Of a stretch of DNA of 44,390 bases, positions 8,041-15,553 are shown piece after piece (positions within the stretch are counted from its first letter, which is position 1; each line of letters starts with the position of its first letter). A program made the position numbers and the translations under genes. The notes beneath the pieces were generated by a model. It was given only the letters and a program-made list of their open reading frames with translations. It did not search any database and had not been told where the DNA came from. This stretch comes from Lachnospiraceae bacterium (lineage in GTDB: Bacteria; Bacillota; Clostridia; Lachnospirales; Lachnospiraceae), in the NCBI GenBank assembly GCA_024697225.1, contig JAILGA010000097.1, positions 1-44,390 on the forward strand, in the 5' to 3' direction.

Positions 8041-9048
8041 TCAAACGGTATCAGGTTCCTTCCGGTTCATAACAAGTTTAAACCTGATATCGCTTCCTGT
8101 CAGTTTTAATATGACAAATTCGCTGATTATCCGTGAAAATATCCGGTCTCCGTATACACGCTGAAGATCCTTGGTGTCCTGATTGGTGGAGATGACCATG
8201 CGCCTGTCACGCAGGGATCTTTCGTTGATTATGGAAAACAGCTGCTCCTCCACGAAGGAGTTTAGAAGCTCAGTTCCGAGATCATCGATCACCAGCAGAT
8301 CGCAGTTGTATATATCCGAAAGGACACGGTCCCTTTCGCTTCTTTTCTCGTTATCAAAACTCACGCGTCCCAAAAGTTCAAACAGGGATACGGAGCTGAA
8401 ATAAATGACGGAAAAGCCGCGTTCTATCAGCTTTTTTGCGATACACACCGAGAGCGTGGTCTTTCCGGTGCCTACGCTCCCCATGAAGAGAAGGTTCTTC
8501 TGTGTGTCCGGAAAGGTTGAGGCAAAATTTAAGGCGGCATCCCTGGCGCCTCTGAAGCGCTTCAGACTGTCGCCCGAATTATCATCCGTGTACAGATCCT
8601 CCCTGAGCATATCAAAGTCCGTCTTACCTGACAAGGCACGTATATGTGAATTGAGGTAAAGCGTCTCAGAGAGAAGCCCGGACTCCCTCTCAAGATAACA
8701 CCGGCATTTCTTTCCATCGACGAAGCCGGTGTCGTCGCACAGCGGACATTCATAGACCGATTCCAGATAATCGGGAGGGAATCCGCCCGAAACAAGAAGG
8801 GATTTTCTCTTTTCGGCGATATCGCGGAATTTACGTACGGCATCTCCGGTGCCGGCGCCGTTCAGATCATTCTCAAATCCCTTCGCGTATCCAAGAGCCA
8901 CGTCGCTCATCATTGCATCGAGTTCGGAGAACGCGGGAACAGCGGCCTCGACTTCCGCCCTTCTTTCTTCGCGCAGCTGCCTGGCCTTTCTCCTTTTTTC
9001 CTCGTATTCCCTGAGGATACCGTTATACTGTTCTTCAGATAATATCAA
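8041..9048 (-). CDS. DnaI/DnaC-type helicase loader ATPase
   Basis: AAA+ ATPase expected to load the replicative helicase DnaB/DnaC onto DNA at the origin or at restarted forks. The N-terminal 100 residues are charged and helical, followed by a zinc-binding-type cluster (C101, C104, C115, C117), as in the helicase-interacting domain of DnaI. Walker A is GSVGTGKT (190-197), Walker B is LLVIDDLGTE, and ISTNQD fits sensor 1. The start is TTG at 9048, supported by AGGAGAA seven bases upstream and by the family N-terminus. It begins 11 nt after the dnaD-like gene, so the two replication initiation proteins are almost certainly co-transcribed and work together. Confidence 0.9.
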   Translation of the reverse strand: MILSEEQYNGILREYEEKRRKARQLREERRAEVEAAVPAFSELDAMMSDVALGYAKGFENDLNGAGTGDAVRKFRDIAEKRKSLLVSGGFPPDYLESVYECPLCDDTGFVDGKKCRCYLERESGLLSETLYLNSHIRALSGKTDFDMLREDLYTDDNSGDSLKRFRGARDAALNFASTFPDTQKNLLFMGSVGTGKTTLSVCIAKKLIERGFSVIYFSSVSLFELLGRVSFDNEKRSERDRVLSDIYNCDLLVIDDLGTELLNSFVEEQLFSIINERSLRDRRMVISTNQDTKDLQRVYGDRIFSRIISEFVILKLTGSDIRFKLVMNRKEPDTV

Positions 9049-9059
9049 CGGTGCTTCTC

Positions 9060-10133
9060 CTAATTCCTGACCAGCGCTTTTTCAATAAGAGCGATGTCAT
9101 AATCGTCGCGCTGGGGGAAATTCCTGATACGCGCGCCTCCCCGCTGTGACATGGAGGCTTGCTGGGGAACCCGGATGTTCTTCCTGCCGGATTCGAAGGC
9201 GTCGTCAAGCTGTTTGATGTCGCTTTTCTTCAGCACACCGGCATCATGCCAGCTTGTGAGGATCTTGTCGGCATATTCCAGTCTGTGCTTCTGCGTGGCG
9301 AGCACGGTGCGTGAGCATGCCTCGCGGATGACATCTACTGCCAGGTGATATTCCGATATCCAGCGCTCGACAAAAGCGGCCTCTGTCTCTGTGGGCAGAT
9401 TGTTGAGGCCAAGCAGGTTCATTACCTCATAAACGCGCTTGTCATATTTGAAAGCGCCGCGTTTTGCCTGCTCGGGTGTCTCGTAGCCGGATTGCTTCCA
9501 GCGTATGGCAACGCGCTCCATGTAACGGAAATCCTTCTTGCCGCGCTCAACGCAGTACTGCATCAGATAATCCAGCAGCGCATCCGAAAATGCGAGAGAT
9601 TCGTGAATATAGAGCAGTGAACGAAGATCCTGCGGACTTAAAGGCCTGCCCAGATACTGCTCTGCGATGAAGACCAGCTGCGAGCAGTCGTCACTGTCGT
9701 TTAGCCTGTTAAGCTTAGCGGCATCATACGTCGCCTTGACAGCCTCGGCATCAGGAATTGCAGCTGCGGGTACGGCTTCCTCGGCAGGCACTGCGGACAC
9801 CGGCTCCTTATTGTCAGCGGCCGGGGTTTCCGGCAGATCTTCTATATGAATGCCCATAAGTGTCTTGTCGTTCCCGTATTCCATCGAAATAAGACCGCGC
9901 TTTTCCCAGAATTTCAGGGCTCTGGTCACGTCCTTCTCGGTGAGATTGAAACGATCGGCAAGATCGCTCAGGCTGGTCGGAAGACCGGCTCTCATCATCC
10001 GCAGAAGATAGAGATAAATCTTCAGCTGAGCATCATTGGCTTCAGTCATATACATATCAATGAACACGTTAGACACGACTGTAGAGCCGGTCTGCGTGTT
10101 CGGATCGTGGTTTATCGTAACCCGTCCCATCAT
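9060..10133 (-). CDS. DnaD-domain replication initiation protein
   Basis: Primosome protein of the DnaD/DnaB family, which remodels DNA and recruits the helicase-loader complex. Residues of about 20-110 form a winged-helix domain (LPTSLSDLADRFNLTEKDVTRALKFWEKRGLI). A low-complexity Ala/Pro/Glu linker follows (about 115-150). Two DnaD-type helical domains then appear, the first containing LLDYLMQYCVERGKKDFRYMERVAIRW and the second YADKILTSWHDAGV, which carries the YxxxILxxW signature. The tail is basic and probably disordered. The 357-residue length fits the two-domain form. Its transcript likely begins at the extended -10 promoter at 10209-10214, separate from murC. Its immediate partner is the helicase loader gene. 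Confidence 0.88.
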   Translation of the reverse strand: MMGRVTINHDPNTQTGSTVVSNVFIDMYMTEANDAQLKIYLYLLRMMRAGLPTSLSDLADRFNLTEKDVTRALKFWEKRGLISMEYGNDKTLMGIHIEDLPETPAADNKEPVSAVPAEEAVPAAAIPDAEAVKATYDAAKLNRLNDSDDCSQLVFIAEQYLGRPLSPQDLRSLLYIHESLAFSDALLDYLMQYCVERGKKDFRYMERVAIRWKQSGYETPEQAKRGAFKYDKRVYEVMNLLGLNNLPTETEAAFVERWISEYHLAVDVIREACSRTVLATQKHRLEYADKILTSWHDAGVLKKSDIKQLDDAFESGRKNIRVPQQASMSQRGGARIRNFPQRDDYDIALIEKALVRN

Positions 10134-10208
10134 CGTATGATTCTCCCCAGAAATACATCAAAAACAGCTGCGGAAAAAAGCGATATTTTCTTCCGCTCCG
10201 TACGGTCG

Positions 10209-10217
10209 ATTATAGCA
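10209..10217 (-). promoter_or_regulatory. Extended -10 promoter of the dnaD-loader operon
   Basis: The minus strand reads TGcTATAAT, a perfect -10 with extended TG, about 75 nt before the dnaD-like ATG. No good -35 hexamer lies at 17 nt; that position is flanked by an imperfect inverted repeat, GAGTTTTCGGA (10221-10231) and TCCGAAACTC (10248-10257), which could be an operator. Confidence 0.6.
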
Positions 10218-10400
10218 CATGAGTTTTCGGAATGGTAGTCCAAAATGTCCGAAACTCCAGTAACGACGCGGGATGCAGAGGATGGTGGACAATGTGGATA
10301 TCGTGGGTAATGTCACGCCGTCGGCTTTTTTTCGGACAAAGATATCCCCAATCAGGGTCGGGAAAAAACAGGGGGAAATTTGGGGATAAAGTGGAAATTT
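10218..10400. promoter_or_regulatory. murC-dnaD intergenic region with DnaA-box-like motifs
   Basis: No gene is seen here. Three 9-mers are close to the DnaA box TTATCCACA: minus-strand ATATCCACA (10293-10301, one mismatch), minus-strand TTATCCCCA (10381-10389, one mismatch) and plus-strand ATATCCCCA (10342-10350, two mismatches); a weaker TTGTCCACC abuts the first. They lie upstream of two replication initiation genes. No clear intrinsic terminator for murC is visible. Confidence 0.35.
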
Positions 10401-11798
10401 TCAGTCACCAAGCATGGAATAACCGATTTTGTCGACTTCTCCCGCTCCCATGAATATCAACAGATCTCCTTCACTGACTTTTTTTTCGAGATAGCTTCTG
10501 ATCTCTGAAAATGACGGGAAATAGTCACATTCGTGTCCGCTTTTTCGTATTTCGTTCATGAGATCGGCGGAAGATATTCCGAGTGTGTCAGTCTCGCGCG
10601 CGGCATATATATCCGCGAGAACGATCCTGTCCGCGCCCGAAAGCGCCTGCACAAAGCCGTCAAAAAGCGCTTTGGTGCGCGAATAGGTATGCGGCTGGAA
10701 GACGCACCAGATCCGCCGGTAGCCCATACTCCGCGCGGCGCTTAAGGTCGCTGTGATCTCGGTGGGATGATGCGCGTAATCATCAACGATCGTGACGCCG
10801 TGCCATTCGCCGAGCTTCTCGAACCTGCGCGACGCACCCTTGAAGTGCGCGAGTGAGGATGCGATCACATTTGCGCTCACCCCTGTAAACCGTGCTGCCG
10901 CTGCCGCTGCAAGGGAATCCATGATATTGTGTTCGCCCGGTACCGCGAGATTTACCCTGACAGGCTCCGCGCCGTCTGAAAAACTCATTAGGAAGGAAGA
11001 GCCCGCGCCGGAGAAGGATATTTCGGAGGCTCTGACATCTGCGCCCTCACTCAGTCCAAAGGTGACAACCTTTTTGCATGGCGCACCGGCGGTGATCTCT
11101 TCGGGACGTTCCACGGTATCCCCGATCACGATGGCGCCGTCCTCCGGAACCAACGCCGCAAACCGCGCAAAGGAATTCCGGATGTCCGCAAGATCCTTGA
11201 AGAAATCAAGATGATCGGCCTCTATGTCGAGTATGACCGCATAACGCGGAGAAAGGCTGAGAAAGCTGTTGGTGTACTCACAGGCCTCCGCCACAAAGGC
11301 GCTGCCGTTGCCTATGCGCAGATTGCCGCCGATCTCCGGGACTACGGCGCCCACACTCACTGTGGGATCTGCGCCCGCATCAAGCAGTATTCTCGATATC
11401 ATTGCAGTGGTCGTGGTCTTTCCGTGCGTTCCCGCCACAGCTATGGAGTCACTGTAGTGACTCATTATCTGTCCCAGGAGTTCGGCCCGCGTCATCATGG
11501 GGATTCCTTTTTCAACTGCGCGCGCATACTCCGGATTGTCGGGGTGGATCGCCGCAGTGTAGACAACGAGTCCTATGGGATCGGACGCGGAGAATCTGTC
11601 GATATTTTCTGCGCTCTGCGGGCAGGCCACGCGTATTCCCAGTTCTTCAAGTTCTCTGGTCAGTTCGGACTCGTCTCTGTCGGAACCGGTGACCCTGAAG
11701 CCTTCTTTGACGAGTATTCTTGCAAGTCCGCTCATGGATATGCCGCCTATGCCAATGAAGTGCACCGGTACGGGGTTTTTCGGATCTAGTGTGAACAT
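10401..11798 (-). CDS. murC: UDP-N-acetylmuramate--L-alanine ligase
   Basis: Cytoplasmic Mur ligase that adds L-Ala to UDP-MurNAc, the first amino acid of the peptidoglycan stem peptide. The N-terminal nucleotide-binding loop HFIGIGGISMSGLA (residues 13-26), the ATP P-loop AGTHGKTTTT (122-131), and the C-terminal DDYAHHPTEI and VFQPHTYSRT segments are all diagnostic of MurC rather than of the other Mur ligases. The 465-residue length is normal. GGAGGT sits eight bases before the ATG. It stands alone on the minus strand, 267 nt upstream of dnaD, with its start facing the repeat-rich region shared with glgC. Confidence 0.97.
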   Translation of the reverse strand: MFTLDPKNPVPVHFIGIGGISMSGLARILVKEGFRVTGSDRDESELTRELEELGIRVACPQSAENIDRFSASDPIGLVVYTAAIHPDNPEYARAVEKGIPMMTRAELLGQIMSHYSDSIAVAGTHGKTTTTAMISRILLDAGADPTVSVGAVVPEIGGNLRIGNGSAFVAEACEYTNSFLSLSPRYAVILDIEADHLDFFKDLADIRNSFARFAALVPEDGAIVIGDTVERPEEITAGAPCKKVVTFGLSEGADVRASEISFSGAGSSFLMSFSDGAEPVRVNLAVPGEHNIMDSLAAAAAARFTGVSANVIASSLAHFKGASRRFEKLGEWHGVTIVDDYAHHPTEITATLSAARSMGYRRIWCVFQPHTYSRTKALFDGFVQALSGADRIVLADIYAARETDTLGISSADLMNEIRKSGHECDYFPSFSEIRSYLEKKVSEGDLLIFMGAGEVDKIGYSMLGD

Positions 11799-11855
11799 GT
11801 GTATACCTCCGAATGTGTGTTGCGGTCAGTTGGGCCGCGGATGAAATTGTTGGGT

Positions 11856-11973
11856 GGCGGGATGCGTATCCTCCGCCCGCTCGCAGGTGCGCCGATCACT
11901 CGGAAGAGCCTCCTGCGGAGTCTCATCCTCGTGGCGCACAATGACTCGCGGCTCGGAGGACACGCATCCCGCC
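11856..11973. repeat. Long imperfect inverted repeat with nested stems
   Basis: Two 20-nt arms (11856-11875 and 11954-11973) pair at 19 of 20 positions. Inside the loop lies a second perfect 7-bp stem, GTGCGCC (11887-11893) with GGCGCAC (11933-11939), and between those a short GCCTC/GGAGTC-type pairing. As RNA or cruciform DNA this would form a branched structure of about 118 nt. There is no T-tract, so it is not a simple terminator. Confidence 0.75.
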
Positions 11974-12068
11974 TGCCGCAAGATCATTTCCGCGGACCTA
12001 CTTCCAGCCTGCCATAAGATCATGCTATAGGATGCGTATCCTCCGCCCGCTCGCAAGATCATCTCCGC
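11860..12068. repeat. Mosaic of short direct repeats between murC and glgC
   Basis: A 26-nt sequence beginning GGATGCGTATCC occurs twice without change, at 11860-11885 and 12030-12055, and the right arm of the inverted repeat is a third, inverted, partial copy. A second module of the form GCCTGCCnnAAGATCAT occurs at 11971-11987 and 12007-12023, and GCAAGATCATnTCCGC at 11978-11993 and 12053-12068. The modules look like recombined copies of a dispersed palindromic element. No convincing gene lies in the whole 379-nt gap (11799-12177). Confidence 0.75.
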
Positions 12069-12088
12069 TCACATATATAATACACCTA

Positions 12089-12117
12089 TTTAATATGTTA
12101 GGCTAATATGATAAAAT
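12089..12117 (+). promoter_or_regulatory. Promoter of glgC-glgD
   Basis: TTTAAT (12089-12094), 17-nt spacer, TAAAAT (12112-12117) with an extended TG motif just upstream (TGaTAAAAT). It would give a leader of about 55 nt before the GTG start. The AT-rich tract is a sharp change from the GC-rich repeats to its left and could also hold the murC promoter on the other strand, where only weak boxes are seen. Confidence 0.5.
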
Positions 12118-12177
12118 CGATGTCGGATATGTATGCGAACCGGCGTAGGATAGAAAGACAGCAGGGAGGAGTGCGAA

Positions 12178-13440
12178 GTGACTAAGAAGGAAATGATCGC
12201 CATGCTTCTTGCGGGGGGACAGGGGAGCCGCCTCGGTGTGCTTACGGCGCGTATGGCAAAACCCGCGGTCGCCTTCGGCGGAAAGTACAGGATCATAGAT
12301 TTTGCGCTGTCAAACTGCATCAATTCAGGTATAGACACAGTCGGAGTACTGACTCAGTACGAACCTCTAAGACTCAATACACATATAGGGATAGGCATAC
12401 CATGGGATCTCGACCGCAATTTCGGCGGCGTTACCGTGCTGCCGCCGTACGAGAAGATGGCCAACACCGAGTGGTACACAGGCACGGCCAATGCCATATA
12501 TCAGAACATGGAGTATATGGAGAACTATAATCCCGAATATGTTCTGATTCTCTCCGGTGACCATATCTATAAGATGGATTATGAGAATATGCTCTCATAT
12601 CACAAGGCGAGCGGTGCCGATGTTACCATTGCCGTGATGCCTGTGCCCATCGAGGAAGCCAGGCGGTTCGGTATCATGATCACGGATGAGAACGGCAGAG
12701 TTGTGGATTTCGAGGAAAAGCCGGAGCAGCCGAGAAGCAATCTGGCATCCATGGGCATATATATATTCAATTTTGATGTTCTGAGGGAGGCGCTGCGCGC
12801 GGGCGCGTCCCAGCCGGGACTTGATTTCGGGAAGCACATCATACCCTGGTGCAGGGATAAGGGCTGTTCACTTTTTGCCTGGAGATTTGACGGATACTGG
12901 AAGGATGTGGGAACCCTGACCTCGTACTGGCAGGCCAATATGGAGCTCATAAACATAGTTCCGGAGTTCAATCTCTACGAGGAATACTGGAAGATATATA
13001 CCAAGAATATGCCGCTGCCCCCGCAGTATATAGGCAAAAGCGCGCTGGTGGAAAGATCCATTATCGGAGAGGGCGCCGAGATATTCGGCACGGTCAGGAA
13101 CTCGGTGATAGGCTGCGGCGTAGTGGTGGGCGAGGGCACAGAGATCCGCGATTCCATAATAATGAATGACTGCAATATAGGCAGAAACTGCTCTATAGAC
13201 AGACTCATAGCCGCGGAGGAAGTGACCGTGGGGGACGGTGTGAGAACAGGTGTCGGAGAAGAGGTGCCCAATGAGACGGATCCGCATATTTACAAGGGCG
13301 GACTCTGTACCATAGGGGAACAGAGCGTCATTCCCGACGGGGTGAGTATAGGCAAAAATACCATGATATTCGGAGTCACAAAGGCGTCGGATTACCAGAA
13401 CGGCGGCCTTGAATCCGGAAGAACACTGATGAGGGCGTGA
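12178..13440 (+). CDS. glgC: Glucose-1-phosphate adenylyltransferase, catalytic subunit
   Basis: Makes ADP-glucose from glucose 1-phosphate and ATP, the committed step of bacterial glycogen synthesis. The nucleotidyltransferase domain opens with [15 protein letters not shown], followed by [40 protein letters not shown] and FEEKP, and the last 130 residues form a left-handed beta-helix of hexapeptide-like repeats. The GTG at 12178 is preceded by GGAGGA at 12165-12170, and no nearer start gives a complete N-terminus. The 420-residue length is typical. The stop codon overlaps the start of glgD, matching the GlgC/GlgD heteromeric arrangement known in Bacillus. Confidence 0.96.
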   Translation: MTKKEMIAMLLAGGQGSRLGVLTARMAKPAVAFGGKYRIIDFALSNCINSGIDTVGVLTQYEPLRLNTHIGIGIPWDLDRNFGGVTVLPPYEKMANTEWYTGTANAIYQNMEYMENYNPEYVLILSGDHIYKMDYENMLSYHKASGADVTIAVMPVPIEEARRFGIMITDENGRVVDFEEKPEQPRSNLASMGIYIFNFDVLREALRAGASQPGLDFGKHIIPWCRDKGCSLFAWRFDGYWKDVGTLTSYWQANMELINIVPEFNLYEEYWKIYTKNMPLPPQYIGKSALVERSIIGEGAEIFGTVRNSVIGCGVVVGEGTEIRDSIIMNDCNIGRNCSIDRLIAAEEVTVGDGVRTGVGEEVPNETDPHIYKGGLCTIGEQSVIPDGVSIGKNTMIFGVTKASDYQNGGLESGRTLMRA

Positions 13441-14558
13441 TGAGAGCGATAGGCATAATCCTCGCCGGCGGCGGCAGCAACAGGATGCGCGAGCTGGCAA
13501 TGAAGAGAGCGGTATGCGCGATGCCGATAGCGGGTTTTTACCGCTCGGTGGATTTTGCGCTCAGCAGTATGTCCAATTCACATATCTCCACTGTCGCGGT
13601 GTTCACGCAATATCACGCCGGCAGTCTGAATGAACATCTCTCCAGTTCGAAATGGTGGGATTTCGGCAGGAAGCAGGGAGGCCTGTTCACGTTTACACCC
13701 GCGATAACAGCCGAAAACGGCTTCTGGTACAGGGGGACAGCCGATGCCATAGCGCAGAACCTGAAATTCCTCAAGGATTGTCACGAGCCATACGTGGTGA
13801 TAACCTCAGGCGATCTCGTCTATAAGATGGACTTTAACAGGGTACTCGCCTATCATGAGTCCAAGGGGGCGGATATCACGGTCGTCTGCAAAGATGTCCC
13901 CGAAACCGTTGATGCAGGACGCTTTGGCAGCATCAGGATGAATGAGGACATGAGGATAGAGGAGTTTGAAGAAAAGCCTCTGGTCGCCAGATCCAATACG
14001 ATCTCATGCGGGATATATGTGATCCGCAGGCGTCTTCTCATAGAGCTGATCGAGATGTCCGAGGCCGAGGGCAGATATGATTTTGTGAGGGATATACTAA
14101 TAAGATACCGCGGGACCAAGCGTATATACGGCTATAAGACTGAGGATTACTGGAGCAACATCGCGTCTGTCGACGATTATTTTGCTACAAATATGGATTT
14201 CCTTAAACCTGAGATAAGGAAATATTTTTTCGGTACGCATCCCTATATTTATACCAAGGTTGAAGACCAGCCTCCGGCCAAGTATAATTCCATGGCCAGA
14301 GTGGCCAATTCCCTGATATCCAGCGGCTGTATCGTGAACGGTACGGTGGAGGATTCGGTGATCTTTACGGGAACATTTATCGGAAATAATTGTTATATTA
14401 AAAATTCCATATTGCTAAATGACATATATGTGGGTGATAATACATACATTGAAAATTGTATCGTGGAAAGCCACAGCACTTTACAGACCAATTCCTACTA
14501 CAAGGGTGATGACGGTGTGAGGATAGTTGTGGAAAACACGGAACGGTTCGTCTTATAA
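13440..14558 (+). CDS. glgD: Glucose-1-phosphate adenylyltransferase, GlgD subunit
   Basis: Paralogue of GlgC that modulates ADP-glucose synthesis in Firmicutes; in characterised cases it is regulatory or weakly active and raises GlgC activity. The fold is the same, but the nucleotide loop is altered to [13 protein letters not shown] and the following segment lacks the usual Lys-Pro of GlgC, as expected for Glg[14 protein letters not shown] and [20 protein letters not shown] are conserved. The C-terminal beta-helix is shorter. The ATG at 13440 shares its A with the glgC stop (TGATG), which suggests coupled translation; a GTG one codon earlier is also possible. Length 372 residues. Confidence 0.94.
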   Translation: MRAIGIILAGGGSNRMRELAMKRAVCAMPIAGFYRSVDFALSSMSNSHISTVAVFTQYHAGSLNEHLSSSKWWDFGRKQGGLFTFTPAITAENGFWYRGTADAIAQNLKFLKDCHEPYVVITSGDLVYKMDFNRVLAYHESKGADITVVCKDVPETVDAGRFGSIRMNEDMRIEEFEEKPLVARSNTISCGIYVIRRRLLIELIEMSEAEGRYDFVRDILIRYRGTKRIYGYKTEDYWSNIASVDDYFATNMDFLKPEIRKYFFGTHPYIYTKVEDQPPAKYNSMARVANSLISSGCIVNGTVEDSVIFTGTFIGNNCYIKNSILLNDIYVGDNTYIENCIVESHSTLQTNSYYKGDDGVRIVVENTERFVL

Positions 14559-14587
14559 TCCTGGGAGTCCTGGGGGAAGGAGGGGAG

Positions 14588-14878
14588 ATGAACATTACCG
14601 ATGTGAGGGTGCGCAAGGTCACTCTCGACGGAAAGATGCGGGCAGTCGTCTCGGTAACGCTGGATGACGAGTTCGTAGTACACGACATCAAGGTGATAGA
14701 GGGAGACAATGGCCTCTTTATCGCGATGCCGAGTAAGAAATCCGCTGACGGCACATACCGCGATGTAGCGCATCCGATCAACCGCGAGACGCGCGAAGTG
14801 CTTCAGAAGTGCATCCTGGACAGTTATAAAAAAGCGCTGGCCGAGATGCCGGAAAACGCCGCGGCAGAAGAAAACTAA
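14588..14878 (+). CDS. spoVG: Septation regulator SpoVG
   Basis: Small nucleic-acid-binding regulator (96 residues), first defined in sporulation and septation in Bacillus but present in many non-sporulating Firmicutes where it controls envelope and exoprotein genes. The family signature is intact: [43 protein letters not shown] and YRDVAHPI. A strong GGAAGGAGGGG ribosome site precedes the ATG. It lies 29 nt after glgD, probably on the same transcript, and is followed by a stable hairpin before pth. Its presence does not by itself prove sporulation. Confidence 0.97.
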   Translation: MNITDVRVRKVTLDGKMRAVVSVTLDDEFVVHDIKVIEGDNGLFIAMPSKKSADGTYRDVAHPINRETREVLQKCILDSYKKALAEMPENAAAEEN

Positions 14879-14909
14879 TACAGGCCGGCTGCGGACAGAC
14901 AGATGACAA

Positions 14910-14934
14910 GGGGCGGTTCCACAGGAACCGCTCC
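14910..14934 (+). terminator. Stable hairpin between spoVG and pth
   Basis: Arms at 14910-14920 and 14924-14934 form an 11-bp GC-rich stem (one G-U pair) closing a 3-nt ACA loop. The bases after it are AAGTTAGC, so there is no U-tract; it is more likely an mRNA end-protecting or attenuating structure than a full Rho-independent terminator. Confidence 0.55.
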
Positions 14935-14962
14935 AAGTTAGCGTGCATGGGAAAGGGAGCAT

Positions 14963-15553
14963 ATGATCCTTATCGCTGGACTGGGAAATCCTGAAAACAG
15001 ATATTCGGCAACAAGACACAACACGGGCTTTCTTGCGGTTGACAGGATAGCTGAGAGGTGCAGGGCGAGCTTTTCAAAAAAGGAAAAGAATGCTCTTACG
15101 GTCAGAGTGATGATAGGCGGAAAGAGCGTCCTTCTGTGTAAGCCGCAGACCTACATGAATCTCAGCGGGGAGAGCATAATGCCGCTTGTCTCGTGGTACA
15201 GAGTCGACGCGTCAAAGGATCTGCTCGTCATAGCGGACGACATTCACCTTGAGCCGGGCAGGTTGAGACTTCGAAAGGGCGGAAGCGACGGGGGACACAA
15301 CGGTCTTAAGAACATAATCGAGATGCTGGGGACGAACTCGTTCCCGAGACTCAGGGTAGGTGTGGGTGAGGCAGGCGCCGTGGGAGGACTGATCCCGCAT
15401 GTGCTCGGCAACTGGAGCAGGGAAGAGTGGACGATAATGGACAAGGCACTGGATAATGCGGCATCTGCGGCTGAGATGTTTGTAACAGACGGCATAGACG
15501 CGGCAATGAACCGCTTTAATTCGCGCATAGTCATCCCGGAGGAGGAAGCTTGA
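14963..15553 (+). CDS. pth: Peptidyl-tRNA hydrolase
   Basis: Releases tRNA from prematurely dissociated peptidyl-tRNA, recycling tRNA in the cytoplasm. The motifs are complete: LIAGLGNPENRYSATRHNTGF with the catalytic His and the Asn ligand, KPQTYMNLSGES, DDIHLEPGRLRLRKGGSDGGHNGLKNI, and FPRLRVGVG. At 196 residues it has normal length. A GGAGC box lies a few bases before the ATG. The 3' end overlaps the mfd start by 4 nt (TTGA). The pth-mfd pairing is widespread in Firmicutes. Confidence 0.97.
   Translation: MILIAGLGNPENRYSATRHNTGFLAVDRIAERCRASFSKKEKNALTVRVMIGGKSVLLCKPQTYMNLSGESIMPLVSWYRVDASKDLLVIADDIHLEPGRLRLRKGGSDGGHNGLKNIIEMLGTNSFPRLRVGVGEAGAVGGLIPHVLGNWSREEWTIMDKALDNAASAAEMFVTDGIDAAMNRFNSRIVIPEEEA

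Noticed and set aside
11826..12062. 78-codon minus-strand frame in the murC-glgC repeat region
   Set aside because: Its repeated peptide segments simply follow the DNA repeats; there is no ribosome site and no known domain.
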